A stretch of 64,000 bases of DNA from the NCBI RefSeq assembly GCF_014873485.1, contig NZ_JADBDT010000001.1, positions 3,466,501 through 3,530,500 of the forward strand, written 5' to 3'. The notes under the pieces were generated by a model, which was given only the letters and a program-made list of their open reading frames with translations, was not told the DNA's origin and ran no database searches. Shown here piece by piece: positions 46,655 to 56,985 of the stretch; positions within the stretch are counted from its first letter, which is position 1; every line of letters starts with the position of its first letter. This DNA is from Sphingopyxis sp. OAS728 (GTDB lineage: Bacteria; Pseudomonadota; Alphaproteobacteria; Sphingomonadales; Sphingomonadaceae). The position numbers and the translations under genes are program-made.

Positions 46655-47995
46655 ATGATGGCGAAGCACGGGCTCTGGGCAGCGGCTTCGCTGACCCTCT
46701 CCCTCATCGCGACCAGCGCGCAGGCGGCACCCGATCTTGTCGCCGCGAACGCGCGGCTGACCGTGCTGCTCGACAAGAACTACCCGGCGCTCGACGCACT
46801 CTATCGCGATCTCCACCAGAATCCGGAACTTGGACTGCAGGAGGTCCGCACCGCGGGCATCCTTGCACAGCATCTCCGCAAGGCGGGCTTTACCGTGACC
46901 GAGAAGGTCGGCGGCACCGGCGTCGTCGGCGTGCTCAAAAATGGCGAAGGTCCGACGATCCTCATCCGCGCCGACATGGACGCGCTGCCGATGGAGGAAA
47001 AGACGGGGCTTGCCTGGTCGAGCAAGGCGCGCGCGACCTATGAGGGCAAGGATGTGCCCGTGATGCACGCGTGCGGGCACGACACGCATGTCGCCTATCT
47101 CGTCGGCGTCGCGCAAGCGCTCGCCGCGATGCGCGACAGCTGGTCGGGCACCGTCGTGCTCATCGGCCAGCCCGCCGAAGAGATTCTGAAGGGTGCGAAG
47201 GCGATGCTCGACGACGGGCTGCTGACGCGTTTCCCCAAGCCCGATTACGGCTTTGCCGCGCATGTGCTGAACGGCCCGACCGGCATCATCGGCATCAAGG
47301 CCGGGACGGCCTTTTCGGCCTCCGACAGCTATTCGATCACCTTCCATGGCCGCGGCGGGCACGGTTCGATGCCTTCGATGGCGCTCGATCCGATCCCGAT
47401 CGCGGCACGCTTCGTCACCGATGTGCAGACGGTGATCAGCCGTGAAAAGGACCCCAACGCGTTCGGCGTGCTGACCATCGGCGCGATCAACGCCGGCAGC
47501 GCGCCCAACATCATCCCCGACAGCGCCGAGGTGAAGGTCAATATCCGCTCGCTGACCCCCGAGGTGCGCCAGTTGCTGCGCTCGGGTGCCGAGCGTTCGG
47601 CAAAGGCGGCGGCGATGATGGGCAATGCGCCCGAGCCGACGATCACTTACCTGACCGGCACCGCCAGCCTCGTGAACAATGAGTCGATGGCGGCGAACGG
47701 CTTTGCGACATTGAAGCCGGTGTTCGGTGAACGCCTGCTGTTCTCGCCCGCCAGCGCCGCGCCCGTTTCGGCGAGTGAGGATTATTCGGAATTCGTCGAT
47801 GCGGGCATCCCGTCGCTCTATTTCGCGATTGGCGGCTATGACCCCGCGGTGCTCGCCGACCTGAAGGCAAAGGGCCAGCCGGTGCCGACCAATCACTCGC
47901 CTTTCTTCGCGCCCAAGGCCGAGCCCGTGATCCGCAATGCCGTCGCCGCGATCATGCTGTCGGTGATCGGCGGCGTGCGCCCCGACGCGAAATAG
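46655..47995 (+). CDS. M20-family amidohydrolase/carboxypeptidase, exported
   Basis: A 446-residue protein with a signal peptide (AAASLTLSLIATSAQA, about residues 8-24) and a metal-dependent M20 amidohydrolase core: LHQNPELGLQEVRT, IRADMDALPMEE (metal Asp), HACGHDTHVAYLVG with the His/Asp metal site, and GQPAEEI (Glu). It is like IAA-amino-acid hydrolase or carboxypeptidase Ss1. It hydrolyses amide bonds of N-acyl amino acids in the periplasm. ATG 46655 with GGGGAGAG just before it is chosen over the upstream ATG at 46643. Confidence 0.9.
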   Translation: MMAKHGLWAAASLTLSLIATSAQAAPDLVAANARLTVLLDKNYPALDALYRDLHQNPELGLQEVRTAGILAQHLRKAGFTVTEKVGGTGVVGVLKNGEGPTILIRADMDALPMEEKTGLAWSSKARATYEGKDVPVMHACGHDTHVAYLVGVAQALAAMRDSWSGTVVLIGQPAEEILKGAKAMLDDGLLTRFPKPDYGFAAHVLNGPTGIIGIKAGTAFSASDSYSITFHGRGGHGSMPSMALDPIPIAARFVTDVQTVISREKDPNAFGVLTIGAINAGSAPNIIPDSAEVKVNIRSLTPEVRQLLRSGAERSAKAAAMMGNAPEPTITYLTGTASLVNNESMAANGFATLKPVFGERLLFSPASAAPVSASEDYSEFVDAGIPSLYFAIGGYDPAVLADLKAKGQPVPTNHSPFFAPKAEPVIRNAVAAIMLSVIGGVRPDAK

Positions 47996-48004
47996 GGCCG
48001 GGCC

Positions 48005-48631
48005 TTGTTCGATATCGACAATGCGCTGATCGTCCGCCTGCTCGACCTTGTCGGCATCGGCGTCTTCGCGCTGTCGGGCGCGCTGATGGCGGTGCGGTTG
48101 CGGCAGACGCTCGTCACCGCGGCTTTCTTCGCGCTCGTCACGGGCGTTGGCGGGGGCAGTGTGCGCGACCTGCTGATCGGCGCGCCGGTCTTTTGGGTGC
48201 AGGACGGGGCGATTGCGGCGGTATGCATCGCGATCGCGCTGCTCGTCTGGCTCACGCCCGAGCGCTGGTGGCAAGGGCAGTTGCTCGAATGGGCCGACGC
48301 CGTGGGGCTTGCGGCCTATGCCGTGTTCGGGACGGCAAAGGCGCTCGCGTGGGGCGTTCCGCCCATGCCCGCGCTGATGATGGGCGTGATAACCGGCTGC
48401 GTCGGCGGCACGATCCGCGACATCCTGGCCGGGGTGCCGTCGATCATCATGCGGCCCGAAGTCTATGTCACCGCGGCGGCGCTCGCGTCTGGGCTGTTCC
48501 TGCTTTTGCAGTGGCTGGGGACGGGAACGCCGATTGCGGCTGTCGCAGGTGCGGTCGCGGGCTTTATCCTGCGCGGGGCGGCGATCCACTGGTCGCTTGC
48601 GCTGCCCGCCTATCGCGGACCCAAAGGCTAG
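48005..48631 (+). CDS. Trimeric intracellular cation channel family protein (YadS/UPF0126)
   Basis: A 208-residue membrane protein of two repeated three-helix units. Each repeat has GxGGGxxRDLL-type motif: TGVGGGSVRDLLIGAP and TGCVGGTIRDILAGVP, the glycine-rich kinked helices of TRIC channels. It likely forms trimeric cation-selective pores, with glycine transport also reported for relatives. The start is a TTG at 48005, 9 bases after the previous stop; the ATG is missing there. Confidence 0.88.
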   Translation: MFDIDNALIVRLLDLVGIGVFALSGALMAVRLRQTLVTAAFFALVTGVGGGSVRDLLIGAPVFWVQDGAIAAVCIAIALLVWLTPERWWQGQLLEWADAVGLAAYAVFGTAKALAWGVPPMPALMMGVITGCVGGTIRDILAGVPSIIMRPEVYVTAAALASGLFLLLQWLGTGTPIAAVAGAVAGFILRGAAIHWSLALPAYRGPKG

Positions 48632-48679
48632 GACAAGCGACAGGCTTGCCAAATCGCGAAACTGTGGCAGTTTCGTCTT

Positions 48680-50008
48680 ATGAACATGGATGTCAGCACC
48701 ATCGCCCGCCGGGTGCGGGGCCAGGCGGACGCCTTGCCCGAGTTGTTCGGCCGTTTCGATTTCGACAAGGCGCCCGAGCGCTGGGCGCCGGAGACGGACG
48801 CGGTGAGCGAGCTCAGCCGCGTCCGAAGCATCGACCGCGCCGACTATCTGGACGATCCCGACCTGCTCGGCCGTATCCGCGAATATACGATGCTCGGCGA
48901 CCGCACGGGCGACGCCTATGCCGCGCTGATGCCGCGCTATGGTTTCCAGCGCACCGTCGCGATGCTCGTCGATGCGTGCGACAAAGGGATCGAGGCGGTC
49001 GAGGATGCACCGGTCGAACTGGTCGAGCTGATCCGCGAGATGGAGCAGAAACCGGGTTGGCTCGATATGGGGCTGGTCGAGGAAGGGGCGGCTTATGAAC
49101 GCAACGCCACAGCGAACCTGTCGCCCTTCCTGATCCGCGGTGCCTTTATCGCGACCTTCCTCAACAAATATTCGGCGCTGCCGATGGCGCTCACCGGTAC
49201 GCTGGGGCAGGCGACCGCGGCGCGGCGGGTCAAGGAAACCGCGACCTTTTTCGCGACCACGGCGCTGCCCGGCGCGCTCGACCGCTATGGTCCGGGTTTC
49301 AAGGCGGCGGCGATGGTGCGGCTGATGCACTCGATGGTGCGCGTCAATGTGCTCTCGCGCCCCGGCATGTGGGACGCCGAAACCTATGGCATGCCGATCC
49401 CGCAGCTCGATCAGATGCCCGCAGGGCTGATCCCGGTCTATTTCCTGTCGCAGGAGGTGCTCGCGAAAGGCCGGACCAACTTCACGCGGCTCGAACGCGG
49501 GCGTGTCGAACTCGCGCGCTATCGCTGTTATCTGCTCGGATTGCCCGAGGATCTGCTCGCCGACACGCCGCAGGAGATCGTGCGTATCTGGCGCACGCGC
49601 AGCGCGACGCTCCGCTACGAATATGACGATGTGGTCTGCGGCGGGCTGCTCCGCGCGACAATGGATGCCGAGCTGTCGAAAGACATGTCGCCGAAAGGAC
49701 AGGTCAAACGTCGCCTGGAATATTCGGTGAGCCGCGTCTTCTTCGTAAAGGCCTTTCTTGCCGGTGACGAGGAGCGCGCCGCGAGCGTCGGGGTGCCCGT
49801 GCGACGCCGCGATCACCTTATCTATGGCGCAACGATGCTTGGCATTGCAGGGCGCATGGCGGCGTATCGCGTCGCCTCGCGTCTGCCGGTCATCCGCCAT
49901 CTCGCCGATCGCCGGCTCGTGCGCCGCATCGAGCGTCAGCTCGATGGCTATGGCCGCGCCGAATTCACCTCGAACGCCGCGAATTACAAACCGGCGACTG
50001 CCAGCTAA
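48680..50008 (+). CDS. MpaB-type oxygenase (DUF2236, latex-clearing-protein-like)
   Basis: A 442-residue protein related to the DUF2236/MpaB family, which includes heme-binding latex clearing proteins and mycophenolic-acid-type oxygenases. Landmarks: GFQRTVAMLVDACDKG, the His-rich-poor AAMVRLMHSMVRVNVL (a candidate heme His), and the later YEYDDVVCGGLL. It may oxidise a hydrophobic substrate such as an isoprenoid. No secretion signal is visible. Heme binding and substrate not testable here. Confidence 0.75.
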   Translation: MNMDVSTIARRVRGQADALPELFGRFDFDKAPERWAPETDAVSELSRVRSIDRADYLDDPDLLGRIREYTMLGDRTGDAYAALMPRYGFQRTVAMLVDACDKGIEAVEDAPVELVELIREMEQKPGWLDMGLVEEGAAYERNATANLSPFLIRGAFIATFLNKYSALPMALTGTLGQATAARRVKETATFFATTALPGALDRYGPGFKAAAMVRLMHSMVRVNVLSRPGMWDAETYGMPIPQLDQMPAGLIPVYFLSQEVLAKGRTNFTRLERGRVELARYRCYLLGLPEDLLADTPQEIVRIWRTRSATLRYEYDDVVCGGLLRATMDAELSKDMSPKGQVKRRLEYSVSRVFFVKAFLAGDEERAASVGVPVRRRDHLIYGATMLGIAGRMAAYRVASRLPVIRHLADRRLVRRIERQLDGYGRAEFTSNAANYKPATAS

Positions 50009-50031
50009 CGATTTCCAACCAAGGGATTTCC

Positions 50032-50934
50032 ATGCAGACCGAACAGGCGACCGTAAACGGCATCAGCATCACCTTTGAAGACAAGGGGCCAAGAGATGCG
50101 CCGGTGATCTTGCTGGTGATGGGACTGGGTGGGCAGTTGACGCTCTGGCCCGACGAGTTCGTCGATGCGCTGAACGATCGCGGCTTTCGCACGATCCGCT
50201 ACGACAATCGCGACGTCGGGCTGTCGACGCGTTTCGAGGCGGCGGGCGTGCCGAACGTCAAATGGATGATCGTCAAATCGGTGATCGGGCTGCCGGTGCG
50301 TCCGGCCTATACGCTCGCCGACATGGCCGCGGACGGGATCGGGCTGCTCGACCATCTAGGTATCGACCGCGCGCATGTCGTCGGCGTGTCGATGGGCGGG
50401 ATGATCTCGCAGCATATCGCCGCGCGCTATCCGGGGCGTGTGCTGTCGCTGACCTCGGTAATGTCGACAACGGGCAACCGCCGACTGCCGCGCGCACAGA
50501 AAGAGGCGATGCAGGTGCTCGCGAACCGCCCGATGACTGGCGACAAGGAGGCGCTGATCGCTTACTCGGTCAATGCCGCGCGCGTGATCGGCAGCCCCGG
50601 TTATCCCGCCACCGAAGAGCGGTTGCAGCGCCGTGTGCGCACCGATTTCGAACGCGGCTGGTATCCGCAGGGCGTCGCGCGCCAGATGGCGGCGATCGTC
50701 GCCGATGGCGACCGGCGCCCGATCCTGAAGGACATCAAGGCGCCGACTCTCGTCATCCACGGCGAGGACGATCCGCTGGTGCCGCTTCCCGGCGGGCGCG
50801 ACACCGCAGAGAACATCGCGGGCGCGAGGTTGCTGACGATCCCCGGCATGGGCCACGACTTGCCGCTGGGGCTCGTCGACACGATGGCTGACGCGATTGC
50901 GGCGCACGCGAAAGCGGTTGCGGTCGCGGCGTAG
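50032..50934 (+). CDS. Alpha/beta hydrolase
   Basis: A 300-residue alpha/beta hydrolase. The oxyanion region is VMGLGGQLTLWP, the nucleophile elbow is VVGVSMGGMISQH (Ser in GVSMGG), the acid lies in HGEDDPLVPL and the catalytic His in GMGHDLPLG. The pattern fits esterases and aclacinomycin methylesterase-like (RdmC-type) hydrolases. Start ATG 50032 is 24 bases after the oxygenase gene, so they may be in one unit. Confidence 0.88.
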   Translation: MQTEQATVNGISITFEDKGPRDAPVILLVMGLGGQLTLWPDEFVDALNDRGFRTIRYDNRDVGLSTRFEAAGVPNVKWMIVKSVIGLPVRPAYTLADMAADGIGLLDHLGIDRAHVVGVSMGGMISQHIAARYPGRVLSLTSVMSTTGNRRLPRAQKEAMQVLANRPMTGDKEALIAYSVNAARVIGSPGYPATEERLQRRVRTDFERGWYPQGVARQMAAIVADGDRRPILKDIKAPTLVIHGEDDPLVPLPGGRDTAENIAGARLLTIPGMGHDLPLGLVDTMADAIAAHAKAVAVAA

Positions 50935-50936
50935 GT

Positions 50937-50958
50937 CCCCTCCCGGTTGCGGGAGGGG
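50937..50958. terminator. Bidirectional hairpin terminator between convergent genes
   Basis: Arms CCCCTCCCG (50937-50945) and CGGGAGGGG (50950-50958) are perfect 9-base complements with loop GTTG. It lies 3 bases after the alpha/beta hydrolase stop and 6 before the sppA stop, so it serves both. Confidence 0.7.
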
Positions 50959-50963
50959 AATAA

Positions 50964-52946
50964 TCATTTCAGCAGCAACGCCATCGTCGCGAAGAACCCC
51001 TTCGCTTCGGCCTGACCCGGCCGCGGCACGGCGGGCAGATAGGCGCGGCAGTCGAGGCACGAGGCCTGCACCGATCCCGCCTGCGTCAACATCGTCAGGT
51101 CCTGCACCAGTCGCCGTTCGGTGAGTTGGCGGTTCATCGCCGCGATGCCGAACCAGCCGCGGGGGAGCGCCGCCGTCTCTTCCTCGGCGCCCGACCAGCT
51201 CGCGAGCATCTTCGAAAATTCGCTCGGCTCATCCTCGAAATATTTGGCGTGGAAATCGCCATCGACCTTGGCGAGCTTCGCTGCGGCCTTCAGCGCGTCG
51301 GGCAGGCCGCCGAACTGATCGACGAGGCCGATCTGGCGCGCGGTGCCGCCCGCCCATACGCGCCCTTCGGCGATGGTGCGGATTTTCTCGATCGGTTGCT
51401 TGCGGCTCTTGGCGACGAGCCCGGTGAAGCGGCCATAAATGTCCTCGACGCTCGCCTGCGCCAGCGCGTTGAATTCGTCGTTCACGCCGCCGAACACGTC
51501 GGGCTGGCCCGACAGCGGGGTCGTCGCGATGCCGTCGGCGTTGACGCCGATCTTGGCGAGCGCCTGATCGAAGCTCGGCAATATGCCGAACACGCCGATC
51601 GACCCCGTGATCGTCTCGGGCTCGGCAAAGATGCGGTCGGCGGGGGTCGAAACCCAATAGCCGCCCGATGCCGCGACATTCGCCATCGACACGACGATCG
51701 GCAGCTTCTTCGCCTTCGCCGCGAGCAGCGCCTGCCGGATTTCCTCCGACGCCAGCACCGATCCACCCGGTGAATCGACGCGCAGCACGATCGCCTTGAT
51801 GCTGCTGTCTGCGGCAGCGTCGAGGATGTGCTGCGCGACGGTCTCGCCGCCTGCAACGCCGTTCGGCGCCTCGCCATCGACGATCTCGCCGACGACGGGG
51901 ATGACCGCGATCGCGCTGCCCTTCGTTGCGGGCGGATTGGCCGCGACCCAGTTTTCGAGCGGGATCGCATTATATTCCCACGGCTTGCTGTCGTCGGCGG
52001 CGCCGCTGATCTCGGCGACACGGCGGTTGAACGCCATGCGGCTGCCGACCTTGTCGACGAGGCCGGCGTCGACCGACGCTTTCGACAAATCATTGCCCGC
52101 CGCCTTCACCGCCCCCGCCGTGTCGGCGATGAACGCATCGACCTTGGCCGCCGGGCGCGCCTTCTTGACGTCGGTCAGCCAGTTATCCCACAGCACGCTT
52201 GCATAGGCGAGGTCGGCTTCCTTCGCTTCGGGCGACTGATCGCTGCGCAAATAGGGTTCGACCGCGCTCTTGAAGGTGCCGACGCGATAGATGTGCGCCG
52301 TGATGCCGAGGCGGTCCATCAATCCCTTGTAATAGAGGCGCGATCCGCCCGGCCCGGCGATCGCGACGCCGCCGATATTGTCGGCCCAGACTTCGCTGGC
52401 GTGCGATGCGACCTGATAGCTGTCGGTGGTGTAGGCGGTGGCGAAAGCGAGCACCGGCTTTTTCTTTGCGCGCACCTTGTCGACCGCGGTGCCGATTTCG
52501 GCGAGCGAGACCTGCCCGCCACCGAGGAAGCGGTCGAGGTCGAGCACGACCGAGGTCACGCGCTTGTCGTCGGCGGCGACTTCCAGCGCATGGACGATGT
52601 CGCGGACGCGAATTTCCTTGAGCTGCGCGCCGCCCGACAGTGCCGCGAGCGGATCGACGTCGGCGGGCTGTTCGCTGACGATGCCGTCGAGTTCGATCAG
52701 CAGCGCGCCCTGGCTGACCGGCAACCCGGCATTCGGGCGTCCCGCAAGCAAGCCGAACAACGCGACGAAGAAGAGCAGCAGGAAGATGAGCGCGAGCGCG
52801 TCCTTGATCCCCACAAGCAGGTTCCAGACCTTGCGCGGGAAGCTCGTCGTCGACTTGGGCTTGTCCTCGCCGGGCAGCGGCCGGCGGACGGGAATGGCCC
52901 AGGGGCCGGCAGGATCATTTGGCGTGTTCGCGGTGCTATCGGTCAT
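50964..52946 (-). CDS. sppA: Signal peptide peptidase SppA, 67K type
   Basis: A 660-residue inner-membrane serine protease, double-length as in E. coli SppA. An N-terminal transmembrane helix lies near 40-68. The catalytic Lys226 is in RVGTFKSAVEPY and the catalytic Ser427 in NVAASGGYWVS, from the two tandem halves. It degrades cleaved signal peptides. The open frame extends to 53009 upstream, but ATG 52946 (MTDSTANTP) gives the better start. It is convergent with the alpha/beta hydrolase. Confidence 0.93.
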   Translation of the reverse strand: MTDSTANTPNDPAGPWAIPVRRPLPGEDKPKSTTSFPRKVWNLLVGIKDALALIFLLLFFVALFGLLAGRPNAGLPVSQGALLIELDGIVSEQPADVDPLAALSGGAQLKEIRVRDIVHALEVAADDKRVTSVVLDLDRFLGGGQVSLAEIGTAVDKVRAKKKPVLAFATAYTTDSYQVASHASEVWADNIGGVAIAGPGGSRLYYKGLMDRLGITAHIYRVGTFKSAVEPYLRSDQSPEAKEADLAYASVLWDNWLTDVKKARPAAKVDAFIADTAGAVKAAGNDLSKASVDAGLVDKVGSRMAFNRRVAEISGAADDSKPWEYNAIPLENWVAANPPATKGSAIAVIPVVGEIVDGEAPNGVAGGETVAQHILDAAADSSIKAIVLRVDSPGGSVLASEEIRQALLAAKAKKLPIVVSMANVAASGGYWVSTPADRIFAEPETITGSIGVFGILPSFDQALAKIGVNADGIATTPLSGQPDVFGGVNDEFNALAQASVEDIYGRFTGLVAKSRKQPIEKIRTIAEGRVWAGGTARQIGLVDQFGGLPDALKAAAKLAKVDGDFHAKYFEDEPSEFSKMLASWSGAEEETAALPRGWFGIAAMNRQLTERRLVQDLTMLTQAGSVQASCLDCRAYLPAVPRPGQAEAKGFFATMALLLK

Positions 52947-53024
52947 GCCCGCGAACCTAGGGATGCACCTCGTCCTTGGCAATGCACGCTTCGACGGGCG
53001 AACCGTCATGCTCCATCGACGACG

Positions 53025-53921
53025 TCAGAGCCAGCCTTCGCGACGGTACCAGCGCACCGTTTCGGCAAGCGCGTCGTCGGTGTCGCGCTCGGGACGCCAC
53101 AGCGCGGCGGGCGGGCCGGCGCCTTCGGTCGCGACCCAATCCGGGTGCGCGATATAGCGCGCGCGGTCCGGGGTCAGCTTGGCACGGCTACGGCGCACCA
53201 ACTTGTCGAGCCGGCCGCCGGCCTTGAGCAGCAGCGCCGGGGTAGCGACTGTCGACAGCCGCTGCCGTCCCACCGCACGCGCGACCGCGCGGGCAAAGCC
53301 GCGGTGCGACCATCCGGTGGGCTTGCCGTCGTCGGGTTCGTAAATCTGGCCGATGCTTGCTTCGCGATCGGCGGCGAGCGTGACGAGCAGCCGCGCGAGT
53401 TCGTCGACATAGATCGCCGACATGCGCCCGCTCGGCACCAAGGCAATGCCGCGCCGCGCCATGCGGAACAGGTCGAGCATTTCGGTATCGCCGGGGCCGA
53501 AGACCGCGGGGGGGCGCACGATCGTCCAGTCGAGCCCGCTCGCCATGATCACCGCCTCGGCGCGCTCCTTCGACCAGCCATAGTTGGAGATGACGGGCTC
53601 GCGCGCTGCGAGTGACGAGACCTGGACGAAGCGCGTGACGCCGGCGCCGCGTGCAGCATCGACGACGTTCGCGGTGGCGGTCGCGTTGCCCGCCTCGAAG
53701 GCCGCGCGGGTAGGAACGTTGACGACCCCCGCGATGTGCATGACGACATCGGCGCCCGCCGCCATTTCGGCGAGGCTGTCCTTGTCGTCGAGCGCGCCCG
53801 CGATCCATGTCACGCCCTCGCGTTCGGGCTGCGGCCGGCGGGTGAGGGCCCGGACGTTCCAGCCCGCCGCGACGGCATCGCGCATCGTCGCGCCGCCCAC
53901 GAATCCCGTCGCGCCGGTCAT
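53025..53921 (-). CDS. NAD(P)-binding epimerase/dehydratase family protein
   Basis: A 298-residue extended short-chain dehydrogenase-like protein with the Rossmann motif TGATGFVGG near the N-terminus, DVVMHIAGVV, the YxxxK-like YGWSKERAEAVI and PPAVFGPGDTEMLDLF. It is typical of NDUFA9-like or NAD-dependent epimerase proteins that act in envelope or respiratory assembly. The ATG at 53921 is listed. A CTG at 53942, whose bases overlap the proB stop, would add 7 residues and couple the two genes. Catalytic residues only partly clear, so function is open. Confidence 0.8.
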   Translation of the reverse strand: MTGATGFVGGATMRDAVAAGWNVRALTRRPQPEREGVTWIAGALDDKDSLAEMAAGADVVMHIAGVVNVPTRAAFEAGNATATANVVDAARGAGVTRFVQVSSLAAREPVISNYGWSKERAEAVIMASGLDWTIVRPPAVFGPGDTEMLDLFRMARRGIALVPSGRMSAIYVDELARLLVTLAADREASIGQIYEPDDGKPTGWSHRGFARAVARAVGRQRLSTVATPALLLKAGGRLDKLVRRSRAKLTPDRARYIAHPDWVATEGAGPPAALWRPERDTDDALAETVRWYRREGWL

Positions 53922-53938
53922 AGCGAGGGTCGGGCGGG

Positions 53939-55045
53939 TCAGAGCAGCACCATATGGTCGCGGTGGACCATCGCGCTGCGCGGCGCATAGCCGAGCGCGG
54001 CTTCCTGCGCATCGCGGCCGAGGCCTACGATATTCGCGGCGTCGGCGCCCGGATATTCGGACAATCCGCGCGCGATGACGCGCCCGTCGGGGCCGGCGAT
54101 ATCGAGGATGTCGCCGCGCGCGAAACTGCCGCTGACCGCGGTCACGCCCGCGGCGAGCAGGCTTGCGCCGCCCTGCAGCGCCTTGGCAGCGCCCGCGTCG
54201 ATCTCGATCCGACCCTTCGCGGTGAGGCCGCCCGCAAGCCACGCCTTGCGCGCGCTGGCGCCCTTGTCGGCAACGAACAGGCTGTGCCGCGCTTCGGTCG
54301 ACAGCGGTCGGTCGATGCGCCCCGATGCGATCGCCAGATGCGCGCCCGCGGCATTGGCGATGCGCGCTGCGGCGATCTTCGACACCATGCCGCCCGACCC
54401 CATGCCCGAGGCTGAACCTTTATCGGCCATCGCCTCGATCGCGGCGTCGATGCGCTCGATGCGTGCGATGTGGACGGCACCCTTCTGCGCCGGGTTGCGG
54501 TCGTAGAGTCCGTCGATGTCGGAGAGCAGGATGACACCGCCCGCTGCTGCCGCCTGCGCGACGCGCGCCGCGAGCCGGTCGTTGTCGCCGAAACGGATTT
54601 CCTCGGTCGCGACGCTGTCATTCTCGTTGATGATCGGCACGACACCAAGGCTGAGCAGCCGGTCGAGCGTCGCTGCGGCGTTGAGGTAACGGCGGCGATG
54701 TTCGAGGTCGTCGAGCGTGACGAGCATCTGCGCGGCGGTGAGCCCTTCGGCGCCGAGCACTTCGGCCCAGACCTGGCTCAGCGCGATCTGCCCGGTCGCC
54801 GCGGCCGCCTGCGCATCCTCGAGCGTCCCGCGCCCGCCCTTGGCGAGCCCCAGCCGCCGGGCCCCGAGCGCGATTGCGCCCGACGACACGACCGCAACCT
54901 GCTGTCCCGCACGCGCGCGGTCGGCGATGTCGGCGGCGATCCCGGCAAGCCAGTCGCGCCGCACCGCGCCGTCGGGATCGACGAGCAACGCCGATCCGAT
55001 CTTGACGATCAGCCGGGGACAGGAGGCGGGCGGAAACAGGCTCAT
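53939..55045 (-). CDS. proB: Glutamate 5-kinase
   Basis: A 368-residue enzyme for the first step of proline synthesis. The amino-acid kinase fold has the motifs VKIGSALLV, VVSSGAIALGARRLG, NENDSVATEEIRFGDND and ILLSDIDGLYDRNP; a C-terminal PUA domain covers about 275-368. It phosphorylates glutamate. It lies between obgE and an epimerase-like gene on the same strand. ATG 55045 begins SLFPPASCPRLIVKIGS; an upstream ATG adds 12 residues of doubtful character. Confidence 0.95.
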   Translation of the reverse strand: MSLFPPASCPRLIVKIGSALLVDPDGAVRRDWLAGIAADIADRARAGQQVAVVSSGAIALGARRLGLAKGGRGTLEDAQAAAATGQIALSQVWAEVLGAEGLTAAQMLVTLDDLEHRRRYLNAAATLDRLLSLGVVPIINENDSVATEEIRFGDNDRLAARVAQAAAAGGVILLSDIDGLYDRNPAQKGAVHIARIERIDAAIEAMADKGSASGMGSGGMVSKIAAARIANAAGAHLAIASGRIDRPLSTEARHSLFVADKGASARKAWLAGGLTAKGRIEIDAGAAKALQGGASLLAAGVTAVSGSFARGDILDIAGPDGRVIARGLSEYPGADAANIVGLGRDAQEAALGYAPRSAMVHRDHMVLL

Positions 55046-55116
55046 GGCGCCGCCGATAGCGCGATGCGCGTCATCCGCCAATGCGAATGTCCGGGCCCCG
55101 TCATCCGGGGTGCGAT

Positions 55117-56301
<1,185 letters not shown>

Positions 56302-56332
56302 TTAGCGTGCGCGCAATAAAATTGCCAGCGGC

Positions 56333-56938
56333 TTAGCCCGGCTTGCCGCCATGCTCGGCCCAGAATTTCGCGATCCGCCCGGTGATCAACTCGGTCGCGA
56401 GCACGCGCGAGGTGTCGCGCGGCAGGTCGAGTGCCTCGGCCATTGGCCCGCCGAGCTGCGCATCGCCCAAGGCCATCAGCACCAGCGCGAGCGTATCTTC
56501 GTGCATCAGGCGCTTTTCGTGCGCGTCGGGTGCCATGCCGTCGATCAGCCGGTGGATCGCATCGACGATCGGGTCGAGCGCATCGTCATTGCCTGTCGCC
56601 GCCATCCACGTCGCGAGCGCGCCCGCGCCACCCTCGTTGAACGCGTCGAAGGCGAGGTCGACAATCTCGCGCACATTGCGCTCGCCCGGCGGCGATTCGG
56701 CCATTTTCCGACCGATCGTCGCGCACACGGTTTCGGCCTGATAGGCGGCGAGCGCCTTTTGCAGCCCCGCGGCGCTGCCGAAATGGTGGAGCAGGTTCGC
56801 GTGCGTGCGGTCGATGCGCGCCGCGACGGCTTTCAGCGTCACCGCCGCCGGCCCCATTTCGATCAGGATGTGACGCGCGGCCTCGAGCGCCGCCGAACGG
56901 CTTTCCTCGGGACTCAAACGCTTCTTCACTATTGACAT
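56333..56938 (-). CDS. TetR-family transcriptional regulator
   Basis: A 201-residue regulator. The N-terminal helix-turn-helix is at about 15-60: AARHILIEMGPAAVTLKAVA, then RTHANLLHHFGSAAGL with the recognition helix LLHHF. The C-terminal half is the ligand-binding/dimer domain. It is divergent from the metal-dependent hydrolase gene, and an operator-like palindrome overlaps its start codon, so it probably represses both. Ligand unknown. Confidence 0.9.
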   Translation of the reverse strand: MSIVKKRLSPEESRSAALEAARHILIEMGPAAVTLKAVAARIDRTHANLLHHFGSAAGLQKALAAYQAETVCATIGRKMAESPPGERNVREIVDLAFDAFNEGGAGALATWMAATGNDDALDPIVDAIHRLIDGMAPDAHEKRLMHEDTLALVLMALGDAQLGGPMAEALDLPRDTSRVLATELITGRIAKFWAEHGGKPG

Positions 56939-56960
56939 ATATGTAAGTAAACCCTATTGC
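56932..56960 (+). promoter_or_regulatory. Sigma-70 promoter with an overlapping TetR-type operator
   Basis: Perfect -35 TTGACA at 56932-56937, 17-base spacer, and -10 TATTGC at 56955-56960 drive the plus-strand gene. The 10-base palindrome ACATATATGT (56935-56944) overlaps the -35 and the ATG of the TetR gene on the other strand. Occupancy would repress both genes. Confidence 0.6.
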
Positions 56961-56985
56961 TGGCCCGTCTCCCCTTTTCGACGGT

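Noticed and set aside
51828..53615. 595-codon plus-strand frame over sppA
   Set aside because: It is antisense to SppA, whose catalytic Lys and Ser are in place, and reads as repeated Arg/Asp/Val typical of the complement of biased codons.
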